Part shown: piece by piece, positions 1 through 5,448 of the stretch
How the letters are laid out: the number at the start of each line of letters is the position of its first letter
How positions within the stretch are numbered: the first letter of the stretch is position 1
DNA from: Candidatus Omnitrophota bacterium
Lineage (GTDB): Bacteria > Omnitrophota > Gorgyraeia > Duberdicusellales > 4484-171
Length of the DNA: 20,589 nt
Reading direction: 5' to 3'
Assembly: GCA_003644405.1 (NCBI GenBank)
Contig: QNCE01000011.1
Coordinates: 1 to 20,589 of the forward strand
Made by a program: the position numbers and the translations under genes
Notes under the pieces: generated by a model
What the model was told of the DNA's origin: nothing
The model's input: the letters and a program-made list of their open reading frames with translations, nothing else
Databases searched by the model: none

Positions 1-687
1 CCCCCTACTCTTCTTCTGCCTCACATCTTCATAACTTAAATTAAGTTCTTTGGCGATTTGTTTTAAGGGTTGATTGTAGATTATTGAGGCTAAAAGGATA
101 TGTTTTTGAGTGGGGGTAATGATTTTCTGGTTTTCTAATTGATTTAATAGATTGATAAACTTTTCTTTTATTGGTGCTGAATCTATTTCTTCAGTCTCTG
201 GTTCTTTTTGGTATTCTTTCTTTGCTTTTTCTTCTAATAAAAGATTATAAAAATATTTTCTTACTTTGTTTTTAATTCTTCCTATGATTTTTGAGAATAC
301 TTTTTGGTTTAGAAGAGAATTTTCTAATTCTTCAAGGAAAAAAGCTAGAATTAGAGATGCAAGGTCTGATTGATTAAGTTGTGGGTAATAATATAGTTTC
401 TTTTTGTAGAGGTAGAATATGCTTTTTAATGCTGGCTCAAATATAAGGATGATAAAGGGCGATAAAAGGTTTTTGTATTGTGTGGTTTGGTATTCAGAAA
501 GAAAAGTTAAGATTATATTGTCTTTTAAGGTGTAGTCTGTATTGTTTTTGTTGTGAAGAAAGTTTTTTAAATCATTGAAAGTTTTGAATTGTTTCAGGAT
601 TTTGTATTTACTTCTTAAATTTTGATAAACATCTTTTCTTTTTTCTGCTTCCTTCTTCAATTGCCAGAGAACACTTTTTATTACCAT
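1..687 (-). CDS. Sigma-like helix-turn-helix regulator, cut by window edge
   Basis: An open frame of 229 codons begins with ATG at 687 and runs off the left edge, so the C-terminus is missing. The visible part is rich in Lys, Leu, Tyr and Asn and mostly helical. Its last 40 residues (about 185 to 225) look like a sigma region 4 helix-turn-helix: a TPTQKHILLASIIY helix, then LKQIAKELNLSYEDVRQ. The middle (residues about 65 to 150) has the hydrophobic and basic helix spacing of sigma region 2-like proteins of phages and conjugative elements, but I see no diagnostic motif there. A strong GAGGAGG Shine-Dalgarno sits 6 bases before the ATG, and both are buried in an RNA hairpin (684-724). It lies downstream of two Com-like genes. 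Likely role: a transcription factor for later genes of the element. The HTH is fairly sure; the sigma assignment is tentative. Confidence 0.6.
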   Translation of the reverse strand, partial: MVIKSVLWQLKKEAEKRKDVYQNLRSKYKILKQFKTFNDLKNFLHNKNNTDYTLKDNIILTFLSEYQTTQYKNLLSPFIILIFEPALKSIFYLYKKKLYYYPQLNQSDLASLILAFFLEELENSLLNQKVFSKIIGRIKNKVRKYFYNLLLEEKAKKEYQKEPETEEIDSAPIKEKFINLLNQLENQKIITPTQKHILLASIIYNQPLKQIAKELNLSYEDVRQKKSRG

Positions 688-724
688 AGAGACCCTCCTC
701 GTGTGTGAGGCAGAGTCTCTATGG
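684..724 (-). promoter_or_regulatory. RNA hairpin burying RBS and start codon of the sigma-like gene
   Basis: On the minus strand CCATAGAGAC (724 to 715) pairs perfectly with GTCTCTATGG (693 to 684). Inside this, UCU pairs with AGG (one G-U), one G bulges, and CCUC pairs with GAGG around a six-base ACACAC loop. The result is a stem of 17 pairs. The 3' arm contains the whole GAGGAGG Shine-Dalgarno and the AUG of the gene at 687. It starts 21 bases after the stop codon of the upstream Com-like gene, so translating ribosomes would not open it. No U-run follows, so it is not a terminator. It looks like a translational off-switch that needs an activator, as in phage Mu mom. Confidence 0.75.
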
Positions 725-745
725 GCTTCTATTCGCCTCTTTTAA

Positions 746-997
746 TTAAAAGAAACTAATCTTTTTACATCTTCTGCATTTGATAAAAATTAAGTGTCCT
801 ATGAGTTTTGTTTTTGTGTATTTACAGTTTTTACAATGAAGATAAGCAAATATTTTTCCTTCTTTTTTGTTGATAAAGATTTCTCCTTTTATAGTGTTTC
901 CACATCTGCATTTTTTGGTGTAAGTTAATTCTTTAAGTGGAGGTCTTGCAATTTCAGCTAATTTTTTATTGCATTTAGGACATCTTGCCTCATACAT
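746..997 (-). CDS. Com-like zinc-ribbon protein with two Cys4 modules
   Basis: The product is 83 residues, starting at the ATG at 997 (MYEARCPKC...). Module one has CPKC near the start and a CRCG knuckle about 25 residues later. Module two has CKNC followed by KCRRC near the C-terminus. The KC-x-RC ending and the small, basic, ribbon-only build resemble Com, the phage Mu RNA-binding protein that switches on mom translation. An upstream in-frame start at 1021 is unlikely because it lies inside a terminator hairpin. No clear Shine-Dalgarno precedes the ATG at 997. The gene sits directly upstream of the hairpin-locked sigma-like gene, a plausible target. RNA binding is inferred from the family and the context; other small zinc ribbons would look similar. 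Confidence 0.6.
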   Translation of the reverse strand: MYEARCPKCNKKLAEIARPPLKELTYTKKCRCGNTIKGEIFINKKEGKIFAYLHCKNCKYTKTKLIGHLIFIKCRRCKKISFF

Positions 998-1150
998 GGT
1001 TTTAAAATAAAAAAGCCCCAAAGAGTCTGTTCTCTTTGGGGCCTTAAAGACTTTAACTTTAGTTTAGTTTTTGACTATTCGGCCTTTATTGTTTTGCTTT
1101 TATCTGGAAGTTTTATTTTATGTATTCTTTTACATCTTCTGCATTTGATA
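763..1150. repeat. 23-bp direct repeat within the two Com-like genes
   Basis: Positions 763-785 and 1128-1150 are identical and encode the same zinc-knuckle residues (KCRRCK and its left flank) in both genes. The identity is at DNA level, which suggests a recent duplication or gene conversion. The span given covers both copies. Confidence 0.75.
1015..1042 (-). terminator. Intrinsic terminator between the two Com-like genes
   Basis: A perfect 11-bp stem, GCCCCAAAGAG and its complement, encloses a six-base loop. On the minus strand it is followed by TTTTTTATTTT. It lies 32 bases after the stop of the 53-residue Com-like gene and 17 bases before the ATG of the second one. The second gene and the sigma-like gene should therefore be expressed only by read-through, antitermination or an unseen promoter. 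Confidence 0.85.
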
Positions 1151-1236
1151 TAAATAGTATTGTTTTTAATAGAGAATAAATACCTTCCGCAGATACATTT
1201 AAAATCTGTGTGGTTGGAGGTTTTAAGAGTCTTCAT
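1075..1236 (-). CDS. Small Com-like zinc-ribbon protein (53 aa)
   Basis: A short frame from ATG 1236 to TAG 1075 has an excellent Shine-Dalgarno, AGGAGG, 8 bases before the start. The product has one Cys4 ribbon: KCICG near residue 14 and KCRRCKRI near residue 31, with a basic tail. This is the build of the phage Mu Com protein, which binds an mRNA hairpin and frees a start codon. It shares an identical stretch of 23 bases, covering KCRRCK, with the second Com-like gene, so the two ribbons are probably a duplication. It lies downstream of the LexA-type gene on the same strand and may be cotranscribed with it. Function is inferred from motif and context. Confidence 0.65.
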   Translation of the reverse strand: MKTLKTSNHTDFKCICGRYLFSIKNNTIYIKCRRCKRIHKIKLPDKSKTIKAE

Positions 1237-1279
1237 TTTTAAAACCTCCTGTTAATTTTGTTTTTTACTTTTAATTCTT

Positions 1280-1337
1280 ATTGCCGGGGAGGGGTAGTCT
1301 CCGACGTTACGTCGGAGGTGCTGGTTCATCCGGCAAT
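1280..1337. repeat. GC-rich two-tier inverted repeat at the end of the LexA-type gene
   Basis: An outer 8-bp repeat, ATTGCCGG (1280-1287) and CCGGCAAT (1330-1337), encloses an inner perfect one, CTCCGACG TTA CGTCGGAG (1299-1317). It is far richer in G+C than its surroundings. It contains the stop codon of the LexA-type gene (1326-1328). No T-run follows on either strand, so it is not a standard terminator. It could stabilise the mRNA end, bind a protein, or be a small dispersed palindromic element. Confidence 0.7.
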
Positions 1338-1952
1338 TGTCCTAAAGACACCTACTACCTTGCCAAGTATTAGAATATCTGTAGTAGTATCACGAGTTTT
1401 TATGATAGGTTTGTAATCAGGGTTTTCAGGCTTTAATTCAATGTAGTTTTCTTTTTTATAAAACCTTTTAACTGTTGCTTCATTGTCTATTAGAATGCAG
1501 GCAATACTTCCATTTTCAACTGTTGGCTGTTTTTTTACAATCACATAATCTCCATCTAATATTCCTGCTCCTGTCATACTGTCGCCTTTTACTTTTAAGG
1601 CAAAGATATCTTTTGAGTGTTTGATTAAGAATTTATCTAAATTGATATAACCTTCAATGTTTTCTTCAGCTAAGATTGGTTTTCCTGCACTTATTTGGCC
1701 TAATATAGGAACTCTTATTGTGTCTTTTAAGGCTTTTGAGAAATCATCTAATACTATTGAACGGGATTTGTTTGGGTCTTTTTTGATGTAACCTTTCCTC
1801 TTGAGTGCTTTTATATGGTCCTGCACAGTCTTAATAGATTTAAAACCAAAGAATTGCATTATTTCCCTGAATGTTGGTGATACTCCTTTTTTGAAAGTTG
1901 TCTTTTTTATGAATTCTAATATTTCTTTTTGTCTTTTGGTTAAGTTTTCCAT
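1326..1952 (-). CDS. lexA: LexA-type self-cleaving repressor of the mobile element
   Basis: The 208-residue protein has the full LexA build. The winged helix-turn-helix covers residues 1 to about 68 (LTKRQKEILEFI, GVSPTFREI, SIKTVQDHIKAL, GYI). The cleavage site Ala89-Gly90 is in GQISAGKP. The S24 catalytic pair is Ser125 (KGDSM) and Lys162 (ATVKRF). Such proteins repress DNA-damage genes and cut themselves when RecA is activated. The ATG at 1952 is preferred over that at 1973, because the latter lies inside the promoter. The gene is divergent from the excisionase and recombinase and lies within the element. It may therefore act as the element's own repressor, linking excision to damage, rather than as the chromosomal LexA. 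Which of the two it is cannot be told from this window. Confidence 0.9.
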   Translation of the reverse strand: MENLTKRQKEILEFIKKTTFKKGVSPTFREIMQFFGFKSIKTVQDHIKALKRKGYIKKDPNKSRSIVLDDFSKALKDTIRVPILGQISAGKPILAEENIEGYINLDKFLIKHSKDIFALKVKGDSMTGAGILDGDYVIVKKQPTVENGSIACILIDNEATVKRFYKKENYIELKPENPDYKPIIKTRDTTTDILILGKVVGVFRTIAG

Positions 1953-1961
1953 GATGGCTAT

Positions 1962-1989
1962 ATTATATACCATACATTTGTATAGTCAA
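1962..1989 (-). promoter_or_regulatory. Promoter of the LexA-type gene, nearly leaderless
   Basis: On the minus strand TTGACT (1989-1984), a 16-base spacer and TATAAT (1967-1962) form a strong sigma-70-type promoter. The expected start, near 1955, is about 3 bases before the ATG at 1952, so the message would be almost leaderless. This agrees with the lack of a Shine-Dalgarno. Confidence 0.75.
1972..1983. promoter_or_regulatory. Candidate LexA operator (autoregulatory)
   Basis: ATACATTTGTAT is a perfect dyad of 5-bp arms around TT. It lies entirely between the -35 and -10 elements of the LexA-type promoter, an ideal place for repression. A weaker match (8 of 12) lies at 2002-2013, nearer the divergent genes. 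The sequence is not the classical Bacillus or E. coli SOS box, so binding is inferred from its position and symmetry. Confidence 0.55.
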
Positions 1990-2049
1990 GAGGAAATTTT
2001 GTCACATTTATAAATTTTCTGACTTACTCTTATAAAGAGATTATTTTCC

Positions 2050-2078
2050 TTGACTTCTTGAAGGATTTGTAATATTTT
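2050..2078 (+). promoter_or_regulatory. Candidate promoter of the excisionase-recombinase pair
   Basis: TTGACT (2050-2055), a 17-base spacer and TATTTT (2073-2078) lie 27 bases before the excisionase ATG. The -35 is good and the -10 is only moderate (4 of 6). Confidence 0.4.
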
Positions 2079-2104
2079 GTAAATGATTATAAAAATTTAG
2101 AAAA

Positions 2105-2302
2105 ATGAAAGAAAACCCTCCTAAAAAAGACTTTCCTGAAATTATGACCATAAAACAACTTGGTGATTATCTCCAAATAAATCCTGCTACCTTGTATAAG
2201 ATGGCAAGAGCAGGTAGAATTCCTTGTAAGAAAATTTCTGGCCAGTGGAGATTTAAAAAGAGTGTAATAGACAAATGGCTTGAAGAGGAATATAAAAAAT
2301 GA
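2105..2302 (+). CDS. Excisionase-family helix-turn-helix protein
   Basis: The 65-residue protein is a single winged HTH of the MerR-like/excisionase (HTH_17) type. MTIKQLGDYLQINPATLYKMARAG forms the helix-turn-helix, followed by the wing IPCKKISGQWRFKKSVIDKWLEE. Proteins of this kind bind attachment-site DNA to direct recombinases, or act as small regulators. It is read with the recombinase and overlaps it by four bases (ATGA), so the two are translationally coupled. The start at 2105 has no clear Shine-Dalgarno. An internal ATG at codon 14 would leave the HTH intact and is an alternative. A role as recombination directionality factor is inferred from its neighbour. Confidence 0.8.
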   Translation: MKENPPKKDFPEIMTIKQLGDYLQINPATLYKMARAGRIPCKKISGQWRFKKSVIDKWLEEEYKK

Positions 2303-3963
2303 AATATGCCATCTATGTAAGGGTTTCAACGGAAGAGCAGGCTCAACATGGGTTTTCTATTGAAGCTCAGAAAGAAAAAGCTTCTGCTTTTGTTATGTCT
2401 CAAGATGGAGAAATTTATAAGATATACGTTGATGATGGATATTCTGGAAAAAATTTAAAAAGACCTGCTCTGCAGAATCTTATTAAGGATGCGGAGAATA
2501 AAAAATTTGATATTGTGTTGATCTATAAGTTAGACCGTTTATCAAGACGACTGAGTGATCTTGTTTCTTTGGGAGAAAAGTTTGAAAAATTGGGTATTGG
2601 AATTAAATCTGTCACAGAACCTTTTGATACCACCACTCCTGCAGGAAAATTAATGTTTAATATGCTTGGTTCTTTTGCGCAGTTTGAGAGAGAATTAATC
2701 AGCGAACGAACCAAATTAGGGATAATGCGAAGAATTAAAAATGGATATTGGAGCACTACACCTCCCTTTGGATATAATTTGAAGGATGGAAAACTTGTTA
2801 TAAATGAAGAAGAGGCAGAAATTGTAAGAAAATGCTATAGCCTATTCCTAGAACATAATCTGGGAGTAGAATTGATTGCCAGAACGTTAAACAAAGAGGA
2901 TTTGGTAAGTAGACGGAAGGGAAAATGGTCCAGAAATTCGGTATGGACGATGCTTACTAATCCCGTTTATGCTGGCTACATTCGTTGGGATGGCGAAGTT
3001 ATAAAAGGGCAACATAAGGCAATCATTTCTAAAACACTCTTTGATACCGTCCAAAAACGTCTAAAAGAAAAAGATAGATATACATCATGGGTAGGGATAA
3101 GTCCTAATCTTTTTATCGGCCTCATCTTTTGTAAAAAATGCGGAGCACAGTTTATATCCTCTAAGCCGGGTAATGGCACCAAAAAAGGAGCATACCGCTA
3201 TTATGCCTGCAAAGGAAGAAAACGAGGTAAATGCATACAAGATTACATAAGGGCAGACGTTCTGGAAGAAGTTATATTTAACAAATTAAAAGAAATTGCT
3301 AATAATAAAGCAGTGATAAATGACTATTTGAAGAAAATGGCGGAGGAGAACGATATTCACCTGCAGAGGCTTAGAAAAGAGAAACTGCGAATCAGCCAGA
3401 GATTAACAAAATTGACACAAACAAAAGACAAAAAGATTAAGTGGATGTTCTCGCATTTGCCTAACAAGAAAGTCGCCACAGAGATGAGCAATGAGGTTGA
3501 TAGGCTACTGGAAGAAATTGACGCCCTAAAAGAACGCTTAGCAGAAATAGAAATAAAAATACAACATATAAACCTTGATGACGCTAATACTCAAATCATT
3601 GCTAATTTCTTACAAAATTTTGTAGAGGTATTTTCTAAACTAGAACTGGGTGAGAGAAAACTCCTCATTCAGGCAATTGTAAAAAGAATTGAGGTGTATA
3701 ATAAAAATAAAATCACCTTAAAACTTACTTTACCTGTCTTTTCTGAAAAAGATAATCCTCAAAATTTTACCTCTGAAACTACACTTAACTCCGGGGGAAT
3801 GAAAAACGAAAGAAGAGCTCTGACTTCTGTAGCACCTTCTTTCGCATCTCTATCCAGGTTGGCTGCCCGGCCTGGATTCGAACCAGGAATGCTTGGTCCA
3901 GAGCCAAGTGTGTTACCGATTACACCACCGGGCAAAAGCTTGAGAGAATTTTACCACCACTAA
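2299..3963 (+). CDS. Large serine recombinase (integrase), frame runs into the tRNA
   Basis: This is the site-specific recombinase that integrates and excises the element. The resolvase domain (residues 2 to about 148) has the catalytic Ser10 in YVRVSTEEQ, KLDRLSRR (77-84) and the ERELISERT helix (129-137). A recombinase domain follows (about 155 to 260). A zinc ribbon uses Cys278, Cys281, Cys304 and Cys312, a coiled coil spans about 350 to 425, and a C-terminal beta segment ends near residue 480. Family members of this build usually end about there. The last 50 or so residues are read from the tRNA-Gln terminator and from the tRNA gene in antisense (about 521 to 545). They probably arose when integration joined the gene to chromosomal DNA. 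The start overlaps the excisionase stop by four bases. Confidence 0.93.
   Translation: MKYAIYVRVSTEEQAQHGFSIEAQKEKASAFVMSQDGEIYKIYVDDGYSGKNLKRPALQNLIKDAENKKFDIVLIYKLDRLSRRLSDLVSLGEKFEKLGIGIKSVTEPFDTTTPAGKLMFNMLGSFAQFERELISERTKLGIMRRIKNGYWSTTPPFGYNLKDGKLVINEEEAEIVRKCYSLFLEHNLGVELIARTLNKEDLVSRRKGKWSRNSVWTMLTNPVYAGYIRWDGEVIKGQHKAIISKTLFDTVQKRLKEKDRYTSWVGISPNLFIGLIFCKKCGAQFISSKPGNGTKKGAYRYYACKGRKRGKCIQDYIRADVLEEVIFNKLKEIANNKAVINDYLKKMAEENDIHLQRLRKEKLRISQRLTKLTQTKDKKIKWMFSHLPNKKVATEMSNEVDRLLEEIDALKERLAEIEIKIQHINLDDANTQIIANFLQNFVEVFSKLELGERKLLIQAIVKRIEVYNKNKITLKLTLPVFSEKDNPQNFTSETTLNSGGMKNERRALTSVAPSFASLSRLAARPGFEPGMLGPEPSVLPITPPGKSLREFYHH
3716..3802. other. Inferred element-chromosome junction (att site region)
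   Basis: The conserved recombinase C-terminus ends by about 3720, and the chromosomal tRNA-Gln terminator begins at about 3802. The crossover should lie between these points. Serine integrases use very short core identity, so the exact site cannot be placed without the other end of the element. Confidence 0.4.
3802..3844 (-). terminator. Intrinsic terminator of tRNA-Gln
   Basis: On the minus strand CGAAAGAAG (3844-3836) pairs with CTTCTTTCG (3815-3807). An inner GCT/AGC pairing follows, then TTTTTC. It lies 15 bases after the tRNA CCA end. Inside it the recombinase frame continues on the opposite strand. Confidence 0.75.
3860..3934 (-). tRNA. tRNA-Gln (anticodon CUG)
   Basis: A complete cloverleaf is seen on the minus strand. 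The acceptor is TGCCCGG/CCGGGCA, the D stem GTGT/ACAC, and the anticodon stem CTTGG/CCAAG with loop CTCTGGA (anticodon CTG). The variable loop has four bases, and the T arm is CCTGG TTCGAAT CCAGG. The discriminator is G and the CCA end is encoded. Length is 72 bases plus CCA. It has its own promoter and terminator and is undamaged by the element next to it. Confidence 0.97.
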
Positions 3964-3976
3964 AAATCATTCTCAA
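3948..3976 (-). promoter_or_regulatory. Promoter of tRNA-Gln
   Basis: TTGAGA (3976-3971), a 17-base spacer and TAAAAT (3953-3948) on the minus strand put the start near 3941, seven bases before the mature tRNA end. Confidence 0.8.
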
Positions 3977-4033
3977 GAAAAAATATCTCTTAGAATAATC
4001 TAAAAAATCTTTTAAAATACACAAAATTTCTAA

Positions 4034-4076
4034 AAAGAAACAACAGTTTCTTTATTCTAACATTTCATTAAATGTT
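4034..4076 (-). terminator. Tandem AT-rich hairpins after the CheC-like genes
   Basis: Two short inverted repeats follow the last gene of the chromosomal block: AACATTT/AAATGTT (4059-4076, loop of four) and AAAGAAAC/GTTTCTTT (4034-4053, loop of four). The second is followed on the minus strand by TT and an AT-rich stretch. They are weak stems but well placed to end the long minus-strand unit. Apart from them and the tRNA promoter, I see nothing in 3964-4140. Confidence 0.45.
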
Positions 4077-4140
4077 ACAAAAAAGCTTTGTTTATAGTTA
4101 TAGTAGATATAAATTTATGAAGGGGAAAAACTAACCAGAT

Positions 4141-4761
4141 TTAACTAGAGGGTATTTTATTTATCTCTTCCAATAATTTTTTACAACTTTCCCTAATATC
4201 CTTTGCTGCTTCAGGAGTAAGAATAAGGTAAAAACTTCCTTGAATATCCTCCTCGGGTTCTTTAAAAGAAGCCTCTATAATATAAGCAAATTCTTCCTCA
4301 TAACCAAAAAAACCAATATTCAAAATATCTTCTAAAGATCCACTAAAGAGTGTAGGTAGAGGAGGGATAATTATTCTTTTTAAAGTTAAACTTAAAGCAT
4401 TTAAGTAAGAGCATACTACGATATTACCTACCTCTTTTATTAACGAAAGACTAACTTCAGTAATAATACCTGGTTCTCTCTTTAGGTCTCTTATCTTATA
4501 AGATAAGTCAACCAACTTAAAAGCATTCTTTTCATCAAGGATGAATATTACTTTCCCTTGAAGGCCCACTAAAAGCTGAAAAAAAACAGCTATTCCTAAT
4601 TTTTCCAGGTTCATACTTTTAGGAACTCTCTGAGCGGAGATAATCTCTACGGAAGGAACCTCAAGAATTACCTTCTTATCAAGAATCTCTGAAAGAGCTA
4701 CACCACCGTGTCCTGCAGCAATACTTCCTACTTCTTTTAGAATATCTAGCTCATCTTTCAT
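4141..4761 (-). CDS. CheC-like phosphatase family protein 1
   Basis: The 206-residue protein has the two-repeat CheC build. CheC proteins dephosphorylate CheY-P using E-x2-N motifs, one in each of two helices. Here the second motif is intact (Glu110 and Asn113 in IKEVGNIVV, followed by IIPPLPTLFSG). The first has Ser in place of Asn (Glu10, Ser13 in LKEVGSIAAGHGG), so only one centre looks active. The gene lies 25 bases downstream of a paralogue with the same change. No cheA, cheY, cheW or receptor gene is in the window, so the partner may be another response regulator. Family assignment is good; catalysis is inferred. Confidence 0.8.
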   Translation of the reverse strand: MKDELDILKEVGSIAAGHGGVALSEILDKKVILEVPSVEIISAQRVPKSMNLEKLGIAVFFQLLVGLQGKVIFILDEKNAFKLVDLSYKIRDLKREPGIITEVSLSLIKEVGNIVVCSYLNALSLTLKRIIIPPLPTLFSGSLEDILNIGFFGYEEEFAYIIEASFKEPEEDIQGSFYLILTPEAAKDIRESCKKLLEEINKIPSS

Positions 4762-4786
4762 TTGTATAAAGAGCTTCTAGAAGCAT

Positions 4787-5389
4787 TTATTTTTCCAAAG
4801 ATTCTAAAATCTTATCGCAGGCCTGGTTAATTATCTCTCTACCTCGTTGAGTGAGAACAAAATACATTTTTCCTTTTATCTTCTCCTCTGACTCTTCAAA
4901 AACTGCCTCAATCATAAGAATATGCTCTTTTTCTAAAGAAAGAGCAGAGCTTACAACCTCATAGAGAGGTCCACTTATAAGAGTAGGGATAGAAGGGACA
5001 ATGAGAAGTTTTAAAAACATGCTCAAAGCTCCTACGTAAGAGCCAATCACCACATTCCCTATCTCTTTTACTGCCGATAGACCCACTTCTGTAAGAAATC
5101 CTGAAGTAGCCTTATCTTCTCCTTTACAGCATATGTTGATAAGTCGAAAGGCACTCTTTTCTTCCAAAACAAGCAAAACTTTTCCTTCTATTCCACTAAG
5201 AATCCTACTTTGTACACTCAATACTATTTCGTCGGAATCAATCTCTTTTTCTAAATTATCAGGGGTGACAGTAGTAACTAAGGGAAGACTCAACTTTATT
5301 GTTCTCTTTAAAATTTCTGAAAGAGCATTGCTCCCATGGGCGGCAGCAATAGTAGCAACTTCTTTTAAAACATCCATTTCATCTCTCAT
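4787..5389 (-). CDS. CheC-like phosphatase family protein 2
   Basis: This is a paralogue of the next gene (MRDEMDVLKEV versus MKDELDILKEV at the start) with 200 residues. The start at 5389 is chosen because GGGGGAGG lies 5 bases before it and the homology with the paralogue begins there. A longer frame opens at 5479, but it would overlap the upstream gene. The second E-x2-N motif is intact (Glu109, Asn112 in VKEIGNVVIGSY, followed by VPSIPTLISG). In the first site Thr replaces Asn (Glu10, Thr13). The pair probably came from a tandem duplication after the first site was lost. The proteins are soluble and cytoplasmic, with no signal or membrane segment. Confidence 0.8.
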   Translation of the reverse strand: MRDEMDVLKEVATIAAAHGSNALSEILKRTIKLSLPLVTTVTPDNLEKEIDSDEIVLSVQSRILSGIEGKVLLVLEEKSAFRLINICCKGEDKATSGFLTEVGLSAVKEIGNVVIGSYVGALSMFLKLLIVPSIPTLISGPLYEVVSSALSLEKEHILMIEAVFEESEEKIKGKMYFVLTQRGREIINQACDKILESLEK

Positions 5390-5448
5390 TTCTACCTCCC
5401 CCTTCTCCTTAAAATAAATTAAACCTAAAGGTTTGTCAAGGAAAAACT

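Larger units (their letters stand above)
1..3800. mobile_element. Right end of an integrated prophage or integrative element
   Basis: The block holds a large serine recombinase, an excisionase-type HTH protein, a divergent LexA-type repressor, two Com-like zinc ribbons and a sigma-like HTH protein. This is a typical control and integration module of a temperate element. It stops beside a complete tRNA-Gln gene, beyond which only housekeeping-type genes on one strand are found. The left end lies outside the window. The right boundary is inferred to lie between the last conserved part of the recombinase (about 3715) and the tRNA terminator (about 3802). No phage structural or conjugation gene is visible, so prophage and ICE cannot be told apart. 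Confidence 0.75.

Noticed and set aside
684..724. Hairpin as an intrinsic terminator of the upstream Com-like gene.
   Set aside because: No T-run follows on the minus strand, and the stem contains a perfect RBS and start codon.
998..1021. Longer start (ATG at 1021) for the second Com-like protein.
   Set aside because: It lies inside the terminator hairpin and its T-run, and the zinc-ribbon pattern begins after the ATG at 997.
1280..1337. GC-rich hairpin as a tRNA or tRNA fragment.
   Set aside because: It has a GCCGGGG-like start and GGTTC, but no anticodon arm, no T loop and only partial acceptor pairing.
1953..1973. Longer start (ATG at 1973) for the LexA-type protein.
   Set aside because: The codons overlap the -10 element and operator of its own promoter; the family begins at MENLTKRQ.
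2087..2329. Minus-strand frame opposite the excisionase gene.
   Set aside because: It is an antisense shadow with no RBS and no recognisable domain.
3797..3963. Recombinase C-terminus as a true extra domain.
   Set aside because: It is the antisense reading of a tRNA and its terminator; phrases like PGFEPG are a familiar artefact of translated tRNA genes.
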